DNA of 64,000 nt, from positions 62,001 to 126,000 of the forward strand of contig NZ_SAXA01000007.1 of the NCBI RefSeq assembly GCF_004122035.1, written 5' to 3'. The stretch comes from Ancylomarina salipaludis (GTDB lineage: Bacteria > Bacteroidota > Bacteroidia > Bacteroidales > Marinifilaceae). Under the pieces are notes generated by a model. That model was not told the DNA's origin. It did not search any database and was given only the letters and a program-made list of their open reading frames with translations. A program made the position numbers and the translations under genes. Shown here one piece after another: positions 36,922 through 46,253 of this stretch (positions are counted from its first letter, which is position 1; each line of letters opens with the position of its first letter).

Positions 36922-37980
36922 ATGGAGCATCCAATACTATCCAATCGTTTTGGCATACCTATATACTTTGGATTTTGGTTTAGTTTTACAGGAATGCTTT
37001 TCATTATCGATTGGTATTTCCAAAACGCATTGTATCAGGAAGCGCTTCTTTCAGCTCTAAGTATCTCCTCACCACTGCTTATTATTGCCCCCTCAATTTG
37101 GTTTGTGGTCAGGCATATCGATGTGGATAAAATTGGACGATTGGCTGCAGCCTTGCATCACATTACAGTAGCCATTATCATGGTTGCAATCTGGTTATCG
37201 CTAACCTATTTAATTTTTTCATTTTTTGATAAGGATCCAATTACTAAGGGAACCAGGCCTGAAGTTATTATGCCATATTATTGGCTAGCCTTTATGGCTT
37301 TTGCCATCTACGATTACATTGTGATGATGTATTACATGATTATCTATTATCGAAATTTCAAAGAAAAAATAGAACAGGAATCAGAACTCAAAGATTTGGT
37401 AAAAGAGGCCGAGCTGAATGCTTTAAAGTCTCAGATTAACCCCCATTTTTTATTCAACAGCTTGAATTCTGTTAGCTCATTAACTCTTATTCGTCCCGAA
37501 CAATCACGTGAGATGCTGGTCAAACTCTCCACCTTCTTACGCTATTCTCTCGATCAGGATTTAAAGGAACTGAACACCCTTTCGAATGAAATGAAAAACA
37601 GTAGACTCTACCTTGAAATCGAAAAAGTTAGATTTGGGGATCGCCTGATTTTGGATTTTGAATCGGATCCAATTTGTGACGATTTAAAACTTCCTAACCT
37701 AATTTTACAACCTATCTACGAGAATGCCATAAAGCACGGTGTACACGAAAGTTTGGAACCTGTCGGTATCCAAACCAAAGCTTACCTTAAAAACAAAAAT
37801 CTGATCATTCAAATTTCAAACAACTTTGACAAAGATGCTATTCCTCCCAAAGGCAAAGGAATTGGACTCAAGAATATTCAGGAGCGTTTAAACCTGATTT
37901 ATGGCAGGACCGATTTGATAGCCATTACCCTTACAGAGTCAATTTTTTGTGTCAACCTGGAGTTCCCTCAAAGCCTTTAA
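36922..37980 (+). CDS. LytS/YehU-type sensor histidine kinase
   Basis: This 352-aa kinase has a membrane part with about four helices (to residue 155) and a His_kinase domain. The phosphoacceptor region is LKSQINPHFLFNSLNSVSS near 170, typical of the LytS type, and the ATPase lobe shows LPNLILQPIYENAIKHGV near 255 and GKGIGLKNIQERL near 313. It has no large sensor domain, so the signal probably comes through the membrane or from the LiaF-like proteins upstream. It is 44 bp upstream of its LytTR partner and forms one operon with it. Confidence 0.93.
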   Translation: MEHPILSNRFGIPIYFGFWFSFTGMLFIIDWYFQNALYQEALLSALSISSPLLIIAPSIWFVVRHIDVDKIGRLAAALHHITVAIIMVAIWLSLTYLIFSFFDKDPITKGTRPEVIMPYYWLAFMAFAIYDYIVMMYYMIIYYRNFKEKIEQESELKDLVKEAELNALKSQINPHFLFNSLNSVSSLTLIRPEQSREMLVKLSTFLRYSLDQDLKELNTLSNEMKNSRLYLEIEKVRFGDRLILDFESDPICDDLKLPNLILQPIYENAIKHGVHESLEPVGIQTKAYLKNKNLIIQISNNFDKDAIPPKGKGIGLKNIQERLNLIYGRTDLIAITLTESIFCVNLEFPQSL

Positions 37981-38023
37981 TTTAGAATTTACCTCAGAAT
38001 CAAACACCCAACTGCTTAAGTCT

Positions 38024-38776
38024 ATGAAAAAAATTAAAACAATTATTATTGATGATGAATCACTAGCCAGAGACTTGGTAAAAACATATTTAGCCGATAA
38101 TGATAATATTGAAATTCTAGGTGAATATTCAGATGGATTCCAAGGCTTGAAGGCTATAAACGAACTCCAACCCGACCTAATTTTTCTGGATGTTCAAATG
38201 CCTAAATTAACCGGATTTGAACTTCTGGAGTTACTTGATAAACCCTATAATATTGTTTTCACAACCGCATATAACGAATATGCCATAAAAGCCTTTGAAC
38301 ACAATGCCGTTGACTATCTTTTAAAACCCTTTTCAAAAGAACGTTTTAATAATGCCATTTCAAAAGCGATTTCAAGATTGCAAAATCAAGATGAAAAGTC
38401 CAACATAATTGAAAAACTAAAGGAACACGAGGATAAAAACAATGAAGAGCTGAATCGTATTGTTGTGAAATCGAGAAATAAGATTAACATCATTCCCGTT
38501 GACGAAATTCGCTATTTCGAAGCACAGGACGATTATGTGATGATATACACCAAGGATGGGCATCATCTGAAACAAAAAACGATGAAATACTTCGAAACTC
38601 ATCTTAATCCAAAAGAGTTTTGCCGTATTCACCGCTCCTATCTTATTCGTATCGAAGAGATTTCGAAACTGGAACCTTACGAAAAAGACAGCTGGATGCT
38701 CGTTCTAAAATTAGGTGAGAAACTGAAGGTGAGTAAAAATGGTTACAAGCTTTTAAAGCAACAGTTAGGTTTCTAA
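38024..38776 (+). CDS. LytTR family response regulator
   Basis: This 250-aa regulator has a receiver domain (about 1-120) with DDE near residue 10 and the phospho-accepting Asp in LIFLDVQMPK near 57, then a LytTR DNA-binding domain (about 145-245) with RIVVKSRNKINIIPVDEIRYFEAQ and FCRIHRSYLI. I chose ATG 38024; the frame opens earlier (37949) but that part overlaps the kinase gene and does not belong to the receiver. It is the partner of the LytS-type kinase and likely controls the LiaF-like genes or other envelope functions. Confidence 0.94.
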   Translation: MKKIKTIIIDDESLARDLVKTYLADNDNIEILGEYSDGFQGLKAINELQPDLIFLDVQMPKLTGFELLELLDKPYNIVFTTAYNEYAIKAFEHNAVDYLLKPFSKERFNNAISKAISRLQNQDEKSNIIEKLKEHEDKNNEELNRIVVKSRNKINIIPVDEIRYFEAQDDYVMIYTKDGHHLKQKTMKYFETHLNPKEFCRIHRSYLIRIEEISKLEPYEKDSWMLVLKLGEKLKVSKNGYKLLKQQLGF

Positions 38777-38777
38777 G

Positions 38778-39023
38778 TTATCGGTATTTCTGACAAAGCG
38801 GGCGCATCATGTCCTCCAGGCCATTCAATTTGATTTCGTAAACCACACCTAACATTTCGCCAAGCTTACCATCAGGGAATCCTTTCTGATGGTACCAAAC
38901 CACATAGCGCTCCGGCAAATCCAGTATATACCAACCTTTGTATTTCCCATAGGGCATACGCATCTGAATAATCTTAATCAGCTCATCGCCATTTGAAAAT
39001 ATATTTGCTGTATCTGCTATCAT
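38778..39023 (-). CDS. DUF3820 family protein
   Basis: This 81-aa protein shows the complete DUF3820 motif: MPYGKYKGWYILDLPERYVVWYHQKGFPDGKLGEML from about residue 22 on. The family has been called a putative quorum-sensing-regulated virulence factor, but no biochemical function is known; the fold is small and could bind nucleic acid. A ribosome-binding-like AAGGAT lies just upstream of ATG 39023. A tandem heptamer array sits 52 bp upstream, between this gene and mnmA. It converges on the LytTR gene with only 1 bp between the stops. Confidence 0.85.
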   Translation of the reverse strand: MIADTANIFSNGDELIKIIQMRMPYGKYKGWYILDLPERYVVWYHQKGFPDGKLGEMLGVVYEIKLNGLEDMMRPLCQKYR

Positions 39024-39075
39024 ATTCTATTATCCTTATTATTTATAATATTGATCAAGGAAGAAACACAGCGCC

Positions 39076-39136
39076 CCTTTATCCTTTATCCTTTATCCTT
39101 TATCCTTTATCCTTTATCCTTTATCCTTTATCCTTT
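39076..39136. repeat. Tandem heptamer array 2, (CCTTTAT)8
   Basis: Eight perfect copies of CCTTTAT (39076-39131) and a partial ninth. The unit and the orientation are identical to array 1 at 16732-16787. It lies after the mnmA stop and 52 bp before the DUF3820 start; in array 1 the distance to cinA is about 50 bp. On the transcribed strand it reads AAAGGAT repeatedly. Confidence 0.95.
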
Positions 39137-39142
39137 CTTACA

Positions 39143-40234
39143 TTACTCAGCAAATCCGCCACCAATGAGTTTATTGCCAATATAAAAAGCAACGGGTTGC
39201 CCCGGAGCAATTGCCCAGGCCGGCTGTTCCAATTCAACCAGCAATTCGCTTTCATTTAAAATTGTGAGTTTCGAATAGCCTTCAGGATTCAATCCCAAAC
39301 CACGCACAACAGTTGTGATTTCTGTTTGAGTAATATCTGCCACATTATTCAAATAATAATCACTCACCTTAAATGCCTTCTTATTAAGCTGTTCTCGTTT
39401 TTCAAGCACTAATGTATTGTTATCGGCATCAATTCGACTCACCATCAAACCTGTTTTTTCTTTAAGCTCTAAACCACGCTTCTGACCAATGGTGTAATAC
39501 GGATAGCCTTCGTGCCAGCCTAATTCTTTCCCCTCGGCATCAACAATCCGACCTTTACCTACTTTAGTATCAAGATCTGAAATTTCATTTTTCAGGAAAT
39601 CACGGTAATCCATTCCATCCAGAAAACAGATGCCCATACTTTCTCTTTTTGTCGCAACTTGCTTGTGCCCAAACTGAGCAGCCATTTCACGCACTCTGGA
39701 CTTTGTATATGCCCCAAGAGGTGTTAGGGTTCGGGATAATATATCCTGGTTGAGATTCCACAAAAAATAGGATTGATCTTTTGCCGGATCATCCCCTTTA
39801 TGAATATAAAAAGTTCCTTCTTCCTCAAGTATCTGGATATAATGACCTGTCGCAATATAGTTGGCTCCCAACTGATCAGCCTTGTCCAATAACAAACGCC
39901 ATTTCAATTGTGGATTGCAATGAATACAAGGGCTCGGAGTCCGACCATTTAAGTATTCTTGCAAAAACTGACCAATCACAACGTCCTTAAACTCCTTACG
40001 GGCGTCAATCACATGATGCTCAATAGAAAGCTTCTCCGCCAGATTTTGTGCATCAATAATAAAATCGGGAAGTTGATCGGCAACATTCTGTTCTTTAGGA
40101 GGATTCCAAAACCATAACGAAACGCCCACGACATCAAAACCTTTATCCTTAAGTAGCATCGCTGTGACTGACGAATCAGTTCCACCACTCATACCCAACA
40201 CCACCTTATTCGTATCTCTGCAACTTGTTGCCAT
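39143..40234 (-). CDS. mnmA: tRNA 2-thiouridylase MnmA
   Basis: MnmA puts sulfur on the wobble uridine (U34) of tRNAs for Lys, Glu and Gln. The 363-aa protein starts with the PP-loop SGGTDSS (near residue 16), has the catalytic Cys pair in TPSPCIHCN (near 98) and CFLDG (near 204), and shows GHYIQI and GQKRGL motifs. The C-terminal part forms the tRNA-binding barrel. All expected residues are present. It is the upstream gene of a possible minus-strand pair with the DUF3820 gene, but the heptamer array separates them. Confidence 0.95.
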   Translation of the reverse strand: MATSCRDTNKVVLGMSGGTDSSVTAMLLKDKGFDVVGVSLWFWNPPKEQNVADQLPDFIIDAQNLAEKLSIEHHVIDARKEFKDVVIGQFLQEYLNGRTPSPCIHCNPQLKWRLLLDKADQLGANYIATGHYIQILEEEGTFYIHKGDDPAKDQSYFLWNLNQDILSRTLTPLGAYTKSRVREMAAQFGHKQVATKRESMGICFLDGMDYRDFLKNEISDLDTKVGKGRIVDAEGKELGWHEGYPYYTIGQKRGLELKEKTGLMVSRIDADNNTLVLEKREQLNKKAFKVSDYYLNNVADITQTEITTVVRGLGLNPEGYSKLTILNESELLVELEQPAWAIAPGQPVAFYIGNKLIGGGFAE

Positions 40235-40411
40235 TTTTCAATTTTATAAATCCGTTCACAAAGCTAGAAAAAAAGCAAGATGCATTTAAATGCTTGAGTT
40301 ATTATTCAGAAAAACTTCTAAAATCTTATGGTCATCGAAAAAACATGAGCTTTAAGCACAATTTTAATATATTCGCAATTCTAACACAAATTAGAATAAA
40401 ACATCAATAAT

Positions 40412-42457
40412 ATGAACTTAAACAAAACGGGCCAAACGATTCTTGGTTTAGGCTTAGCAGTCAGTATTCTATCCGGCTGCGCTCAGAAGGAAACCATAGG
40501 ACATGGTATCCTTAATAAAGAGGACATGAACCTGACTGTGAAGCCAGGCGTTGATTTCTTCGAATATGCGAATGGAACCTGGATGAAAAATACGCCAATT
40601 CCTGCAGACAAAAGCCGTTATGGTGCTTTCGATATTTTGGGAGAAAGTGCTAACGAAGCAGTTCACACACTTTTAGAAGATGCTGCAAAAACTGAAAATG
40701 CGCCTGAAGGAAGTAATTTAAAGAAAATTCAGGATTTCTATGCAACTGCCATGGATACAGCAAAAATCAATAAAGTGGGATTAAAGCCTTTACTTCCTGA
40801 GTTCGATAAAATTGCTGCAGTAAAAAATGCAACTGACTTGCGCAACGAGCTGATTCATCTTCACAAGATGGGTGTTAGCGCGCTATTTGGTGCTGGTGTT
40901 GATCAGGATATGAAAAACACAACTGTGAACAGAATGTACCTTTCTGAAGATGGTCTTTCACTTTCGGATCGTGACTATTATACTACTGACAACGAAACCA
41001 GTGCAAATATTCGTACTGAGTTTGTGAAGTATATGACAAAAATGTTTGAAATGATTGGTGACGATGCTGCACTTGCTAAGAAAAATGCAGAAACCATCAT
41101 GAGGTTTGAAACACGTATGGCTGAAAAGTTCAACACGCGTTTAGAAAACAGAAATTATCCAGCAATGTATAATCCTAAATCTGTTTCAACTTTAATGAGT
41201 GAGTATCCTAACTTTGATTGGGCGACCTACTTCAAAGATATGGGAGCAGATATCAAGGAATATGTTATCACCACTCACCCTAGATACATGAAGGAACTTA
41301 ACCAAATGTTGAAGGATGAGAAAATGGAGGACATCAAATTATACCTAAAATGGAAAGTATTGAATGGCTCTGCTTCAAAAGTATCAACTGAGCTTGAAAA
41401 AGTACAGTTTGCTTTCTATGGCACAACATTAACTGGTGCTACTGAGCAACAACCACGCTGGAGACGCATGTCAAATGCAACAGGTTCGGTTCTGGGTGAA
41501 GCAGTTGGTCAACTTTACGTAGAAAAGTATTTCCCACCTGAAGCAAAAGTTAGAATGGATGAGTTGGTAAACAACTTAAAAATCGCTTTACGCGGAAGAA
41601 TTGAGAAGTTGGAGTGGATGAGTGACGAAACCAGAAAAGAAGCCTTAGCTAAACTTGATGCATTCGGTGTGAAAATTGGTTACCCGGAAAAATGGGAAGA
41701 TTACTCTAATTTAGAAGTGAGTACCGACTCTTATATTCAAAACGCATGGCGAGCAGCTCGTTTTGAAGTGGCTAAGAACATTGCCAAATTGGGTGAGCCT
41801 ATCGATACTAAAAAATGGGGTATGACACCACAAACTGTAAATGCATACTACCACCCATTACTAAACGAAGTGGTTTTCCCTGCAGCAATCCTTCAGCCTC
41901 CATTTTTCTATATGAACGGTGACGATGCTGTTAATTATGGTGCTATTGGTGTTGTTATCGGTCACGAAATGACTCACGGATTTGATGATTCGGGTCGTCG
42001 TTTCGACAAAGAAGGTAATATGAAAGACTGGTGGACTCTGGAAGACACTGAAAAATTCAATGTCAGAGCTCAAAAACTAGTTGATCAATTCAATGGATTT
42101 AAAGCTTTTGATGACTTAAGTGTTAATGGAAAATTAACTTTGGGAGAAAACATTGCTGACTACGGTGGATTAACCGTTGCTTTGGAAGCCTACAAAATGA
42201 CTTTAAAAGATAAACAACCAGCAGATATTGATGGTTTTAACAACATGCAACGCTTCTTCCTATCTTACTCTAAAGTTTGGAGAGGTAACGTTAGAGACAA
42301 GTATTTGAGAAAATTGATTCAAGAAGATGTTCACTCTCCAGGACGTTACCGCGTAAACGGAGGTTTATTCAATATTCCTGAATTCTACACTGCCTTTGAA
42401 ATCAACGAAAACGATCCATTGTATCGCACCGAAGAGCAAAGAGCAAAAATTTGGTAA
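40412..42457 (+). CDS. M13 family zinc metallopeptidase (lipoprotein)
   Basis: This 681-aa neprilysin-type peptidase has a lipoprotein signal peptide with lipobox LSGC (Cys near residue 23). The zinc site is VIGHEMTHGFDD near 515, the third ligand is in ENIADYGG near 580, and the substrate-binding NAYYHPLLNEVVFPA motif is near 475. The long N-terminal domain (about 40-430) is normal for M13. It should cut oligopeptides in the periplasm or at the cell surface. Codon use is slightly more GC-rich than its neighbours, as for a well-expressed gene. It is monocistronic with a terminator. Confidence 0.95.
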   Translation: MNLNKTGQTILGLGLAVSILSGCAQKETIGHGILNKEDMNLTVKPGVDFFEYANGTWMKNTPIPADKSRYGAFDILGESANEAVHTLLEDAAKTENAPEGSNLKKIQDFYATAMDTAKINKVGLKPLLPEFDKIAAVKNATDLRNELIHLHKMGVSALFGAGVDQDMKNTTVNRMYLSEDGLSLSDRDYYTTDNETSANIRTEFVKYMTKMFEMIGDDAALAKKNAETIMRFETRMAEKFNTRLENRNYPAMYNPKSVSTLMSEYPNFDWATYFKDMGADIKEYVITTHPRYMKELNQMLKDEKMEDIKLYLKWKVLNGSASKVSTELEKVQFAFYGTTLTGATEQQPRWRRMSNATGSVLGEAVGQLYVEKYFPPEAKVRMDELVNNLKIALRGRIEKLEWMSDETRKEALAKLDAFGVKIGYPEKWEDYSNLEVSTDSYIQNAWRAARFEVAKNIAKLGEPIDTKKWGMTPQTVNAYYHPLLNEVVFPAAILQPPFFYMNGDDAVNYGAIGVVIGHEMTHGFDDSGRRFDKEGNMKDWWTLEDTEKFNVRAQKLVDQFNGFKAFDDLSVNGKLTLGENIADYGGLTVALEAYKMTLKDKQPADIDGFNNMQRFFLSYSKVWRGNVRDKYLRKLIQEDVHSPGRYRVNGGLFNIPEFYTAFEINENDPLYRTEEQRAKIW

Positions 42458-42495
42458 TCAAACCTTCAAATCATTCCTTGAGTGATTAATATAAT

Positions 42496-42525
42496 AAAGC
42501 GATGAGTTTTTCTCATCGCTTTTAT
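42496..42525 (+). terminator. Terminator of the M13 peptidase gene
   Basis: AAAGCGATGAG pairs perfectly with CTCATCGCTTT around a 5-nt T-loop and is followed by TATT. It lies about 40 bp after the stop. Confidence 0.92.
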
Positions 42526-42678
42526 TATGACCTAAAAATTCTTGATCAAAATCATTAAATACAAAAAACAATCACCATTCCAAACTTGAGGAGGTCTGCT
42601 AATAATTTCATTCTTAACAGATTGAAGAAACAAATCTTAAATTAAACTAAATTCTCTTAGCTAATGTGAATCACATGA

Positions 42679-42708
42679 TTGTTTTATAAACTTTGTTTCT
42701 TATTTTTG
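42679..42708 (+). promoter_or_regulatory. Promoter of the LysM/PBP gene
   Basis: TTG (42679-42681), a 19-nt spacer and TATTTTTG (42701-42708) are a full Bacteroidota promoter match, 46 nt before ATG 42754. Confidence 0.7.
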
Positions 42709-42753
42709 TTAATATTCTTATCAAACACCAAAACCCTGAAAAATAATTAGTTA

Positions 42754-44718
42754 ATGAGATATTTCATCCAAAAACTTATCATTCTTTTACTCCTTTCCGG
42801 GGCTACTGTCGATGCTTATTCACAAGCTAATGATATTATTCGTTCAAACGAAAAAGTTGTAGTGGCAGGAAAATTTTACTACCTGCACATTGTACGCGAA
42901 AAACAAACCCTGTTTTCTATCTGCAAAGCCTACGGTGTTAGCATTGAGGAAGTCATGAATATCAATCGTAAGAAAAGTCACAATCTGGATTTAAATGAAA
43001 TCCTTAGAATACCAGTTGCTCAATCCACTCATAAGCAAACATCTACTGCTCTTCAAAAGAAAAAAGTTTCAGATTATTTCTACTATGTCATTCAAAAAGG
43101 AGACACACTTTATTCTCTGGCAAAAAAATTTAATCAGACGGTCGAAAAAATTAAGGCAAACAATCCTGAAATTGGTAAAAACAACAAACTAGCCGTTGGC
43201 ACTGTTCTTAAAATTCAAAAACAAGCTAATACTCAAATCGACAAGGAAAAGGAAAATACATATAAAGTAAAAGCTAGCGACTCAGAGGAAGACATTCTTC
43301 TTAAATTCGGCATAAAAAAAAGAGTCTTTCGCAAATTAAATCCCCAGATCAAATCATTTAGAAATATTGCATCGGGTACTATTGTAAATCTTCCTAAAGA
43401 TACGAAACAGCTTACTCCTACTGATGATATTGATGTTACATCAGTAGATGGCATCAGACAAACAACTGACTACAACCAAATATTTAAAGAATACTCAATT
43501 GACACAACGGTACAATCTAAAATTGATATCGCTCTGTTTCTACCCCTTTATGCAGCTCTTAATGATTCTTTAAACTGGGAAATTACCTATCAGGACACCC
43601 TTAAGATAATGACTCGCAAGGAACCTGAAACTGTCTATCCTAAATCACGAGACTTTATCCGCTTGTATCAAGGTGTTTTATTAGCTGTTGAAGATTTAAA
43701 AAAACAAGGCTTGGATATCAATTTGCATGTATTCGATACAGAAAAGGATCAAGCGAAAGTTCGTCAAACTTTGGATAACTTAGGACCTCTAAAATTCGAT
43801 TTAATTTTAGGTCCGGTATACTCCAACACATTTGATCTTGTGGCTGAATACGCTCAGGAAAATCAAATTCCGATTATTTCACCCCTATCGTCAAAAAATA
43901 CACAGTTGCACAACAATCCATTTGTATTTCAACTGAATACCTCTACTGAATCCTTATGTGATAATATTTTCAATCACCTAATGGCAGATAAGGAAAACAA
44001 AAACATTGTCATTGTTCACAGTAACAACTATAAGGAATTAGAAGAGTATAAATTGGTTCGTGATATCGAACAACAATTGTTTGAAAATGGGAAATACTGG
44101 CAATACCCGAACCTTCATTATAGTAAACTTTCATTTGAAGACTATGGCAATTTAGGCTTGGAACACCTCTTGAGTAAAACCCAGGAAAACATTATTGTGA
44201 TACCTTCATCAAAGCCTGCTGTTGTTGAAAGTTTCTTAACCAATTTGAAAATCCTTGTAAAATCTTATCCAATACAACTGATCGGTTTCCCTTCGTGGCA
44301 ACGTTACAGCAGTATGGATCCCAGTAATCTGTTTGAACTAAACACTCTGATTCTTTCCCCCTACTTCATCGATTATGAATCGGAAAAAGTCAATAAGTTC
44401 ATCGATCGTTTCAGATATGAATTCAGCTGCGAACCCAATGATTATTCTTTCAGAGCATATGATTTTACCCTGTACTTTTCAACTGCAATCAAAAGATTTG
44501 GGCATCGGTTTTTCGATCACCTTAACGAAATTAAAGACGTTGAACTGATACAATCAAACTATGCAATTGAAAGTGTAAATGCCTGGGGAGGTTTCGAAAA
44601 CAAAGGACTTCATGTTATTAATTACGCACCTGATTTTAAGATTAAATCATACAAATTTGAACCCATAATTAAGGAGCATCAGGATATCGAACTTCCTACC
44701 GAAGAGATGAATCGATAA
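42754..44718 (+). CDS. LysM protein with periplasmic-binding-like domain
   Basis: This 654-aa exported protein has a signal peptide (to about residue 24) and two clear LysM motifs: about 40-85 (REKQTLFSICKAYGVSIEEV) and about 108-152 (QKGDTLYSLAKKFNQTVEKI). A third, weaker LysM-like copy follows at about 170-215. From about 255 to the end there is a type 1 periplasmic-binding fold, as in branched-chain amino acid receptors, with LILGPVYSNTFDLVAEYAQENQIPIISP. LysM would hold it on peptidoglycan. The binding fold could sense or hold a ligand; related LpoA-like proteins activate cell-wall synthases. This use is inferred. Confidence 0.88.
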   Translation: MRYFIQKLIILLLLSGATVDAYSQANDIIRSNEKVVVAGKFYYLHIVREKQTLFSICKAYGVSIEEVMNINRKKSHNLDLNEILRIPVAQSTHKQTSTALQKKKVSDYFYYVIQKGDTLYSLAKKFNQTVEKIKANNPEIGKNNKLAVGTVLKIQKQANTQIDKEKENTYKVKASDSEEDILLKFGIKKRVFRKLNPQIKSFRNIASGTIVNLPKDTKQLTPTDDIDVTSVDGIRQTTDYNQIFKEYSIDTTVQSKIDIALFLPLYAALNDSLNWEITYQDTLKIMTRKEPETVYPKSRDFIRLYQGVLLAVEDLKKQGLDINLHVFDTEKDQAKVRQTLDNLGPLKFDLILGPVYSNTFDLVAEYAQENQIPIISPLSSKNTQLHNNPFVFQLNTSTESLCDNIFNHLMADKENKNIVIVHSNNYKELEEYKLVRDIEQQLFENGKYWQYPNLHYSKLSFEDYGNLGLEHLLSKTQENIIVIPSSKPAVVESFLTNLKILVKSYPIQLIGFPSWQRYSSMDPSNLFELNTLILSPYFIDYESEKVNKFIDRFRYEFSCEPNDYSFRAYDFTLYFSTAIKRFGHRFFDHLNEIKDVELIQSNYAIESVNAWGGFENKGLHVINYAPDFKIKSYKFEPIIKEHQDIELPTEEMNR

Positions 44719-44732
44719 GAAAAAAATAATAC

Positions 44733-44768
44733 AAAAAAAAAAGCTACCATTTAGGTAGCTTTTTTTTA
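44733..44768. terminator. Bidirectional terminator between the LysM gene and luxS
   Basis: A stem of 15 bp (A-rich, with GCTACC/GGTAGC) has a 5-nt loop and is flanked by A and T runs. It serves both converging genes and overlaps the luxS stop codon. Confidence 0.92.
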
Positions 44769-45254
44769 TTGAGGATAATTTAAATTTTCCTCAGTGAGAT
44801 GATCTAAAACCTCATCGTTAAATTTCTTTGCTTCTTCTCTTGCACCTTCTAAATCATGACTTTTATAGTTGCCACATTCAATTTTATCAGCCCCTGGGAT
44901 TTTTTCATTGAAATCGGACATGAATTGAAACATCTCTTTAATCACATCAACCACATCCTCCGAAATCAAATCGCCATGAAATATCATATAAAAACCTGTA
45001 CGACACCCCATCGGTCCGAAATAAATGGTTTTTTTAGCCCATTCATCATGGTTTCTTAAGAATGTTGCACACAGGTGTTCCATGGTATGCATAGCTTCAA
45101 TCTCCATGGCAGGCTCCTGATTAGGCAACTTAGTTCGGATATCAAAACTGGTTAATACCTCATTGCCAACCTTATCTTTTCGAGAGACATAAATGCCTCG
45201 CTTCAATCTATCGTGATCAACTGCAAAACTGTCTATTTTTTTCATTTTATTCAA
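44766..45254 (-). CDS. luxS: S-ribosylhomocysteine lyase LuxS
   Basis: LuxS cleaves S-ribosylhomocysteine to homocysteine and DPD, the precursor of autoinducer-2. The 162-aa protein shows the iron/zinc site HTMEHL (His 56 and His 60) and the Cys in ECGNYKSHDL near 127, plus the catalytic Cys in GPMGCRTGFYM near 84. An inner Met at 45245 is a possible alternative start. It is in an operon with mtnN, 56 bp upstream, so both steps from SAH to AI-2 are made together. Confidence 0.96.
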   Translation of the reverse strand: MNKMKKIDSFAVDHDRLKRGIYVSRKDKVGNEVLTSFDIRTKLPNQEPAMEIEAMHTMEHLCATFLRNHDEWAKKTIYFGPMGCRTGFYMIFHGDLISEDVVDVIKEMFQFMSDFNEKIPGADKIECGNYKSHDLEGAREEAKKFNDEVLDHLTEENLNYPQ

Positions 45255-45310
45255 TTTTTAAGTAGCATCAATTAAAATATACTAATGAGCTCAAATAACT
45301 TTTACTCTGC

Positions 45311-46012
45311 TTAGGCCTGTCCCAATTCCTGAATCATTTCCATGACCATATTACCCGAATTAACGGCTGCTGTTTCGACAAACTCCTCATACTGAACAGC
45401 ATTCTCCTGACCTGCAATATCCGAAATAGAACGGATAACAACAAATGGAACATTAAAACGGTAACATGCCTGAGCAATGGCAGCTCCCTCCATTTCAACC
45501 GCATCAGCTTCCGGAATAAGCTCTTTAATTCTTTTTGTTGCCTCAGGATTATTCATAAACTGATCACCCGTTACAATGGTTCCGCACTTTGTTCTTAAGT
45601 CTGTTAATTTATGAATCGATTTATCGGCTAATTCGATCAACTGACTATCGGCAATAAAACTTGGTGGCATCCCCGGAACCTGTCCGTGTTTGTAACCAAA
45701 CACCGTACAATCAAAATCATGATGAATCGCTTCTTTGGAAATGACGATATCCCCCACTTTTAAATCAGAGATAAAACCACCGGCACAGCCCGTGTTGATT
45801 ATAAAATCAGGGGTGAAATTGTCAATCAAAACTGCGGCTCCAATTCCGGCATTTACCTTCCCAATTCCGGATTGCAACAAAACAATGTCTACGCCATGAA
45901 TCTGTCCTTTATAAAAGGTAAACCCTGCTTTACTAATCTCTTCTCTATTTTTCAATTCATCACGAAGCCTGGTCACTTCAATTTCCATAGCCCCTATAAT
46001 ACCTATAATCAT
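45311..46012 (-). CDS. mtnN: 5'-methylthioadenosine/S-adenosylhomocysteine nucleosidase
   Basis: This 233-aa nucleosidase removes adenine from MTA, SAH and 5'-deoxyadenosine. It starts IIGIIGAMEIEVTRL, with the typical Ala-Met-Glu (Glu 12), has GTIVTGDQFM near 152, and DAVEMEGAAIAQACYRFNVPFVVIRSISDIAG, where the Glu and Asp bind the nucleoside. It is the first gene of the operon with luxS and feeds S-ribosylhomocysteine to it. All catalytic residues are present. Confidence 0.96.
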   Translation of the reverse strand: MIIGIIGAMEIEVTRLRDELKNREEISKAGFTFYKGQIHGVDIVLLQSGIGKVNAGIGAAVLIDNFTPDFIINTGCAGGFISDLKVGDIVISKEAIHHDFDCTVFGYKHGQVPGMPPSFIADSQLIELADKSIHKLTDLRTKCGTIVTGDQFMNNPEATKRIKELIPEADAVEMEGAAIAQACYRFNVPFVVIRSISDIAGQENAVQYEEFVETAAVNSGNMVMEMIQELGQA

Positions 46013-46253
46013 ATCTTTGTTGTTTTTTATCGTCTGTATAAGATCATCTCAACTCAGCGACTCACTGATTCAAAATAATTAAAGTCTTGCAAAATTAACA
46101 AAGGAAACGGGTTTCCTAAATTCCTTATCAAAAAATAATACATTCACTGTTCAGCTTCTCATCCAATATTTCAGATCAATCTTTGATTATCTTCAGCATT
46201 AATCGTATTTTGAAACTCAATTTAAATATAATTTCAAAAAGACAAAACCGCCC

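Noticed and set aside
38993-39259. Plus-strand frame with YPLSFIL repeats
   Set aside because: The protein repeat only reflects translation of the heptamer array. It overlaps mnmA and the DUF3820 gene on the other strand.
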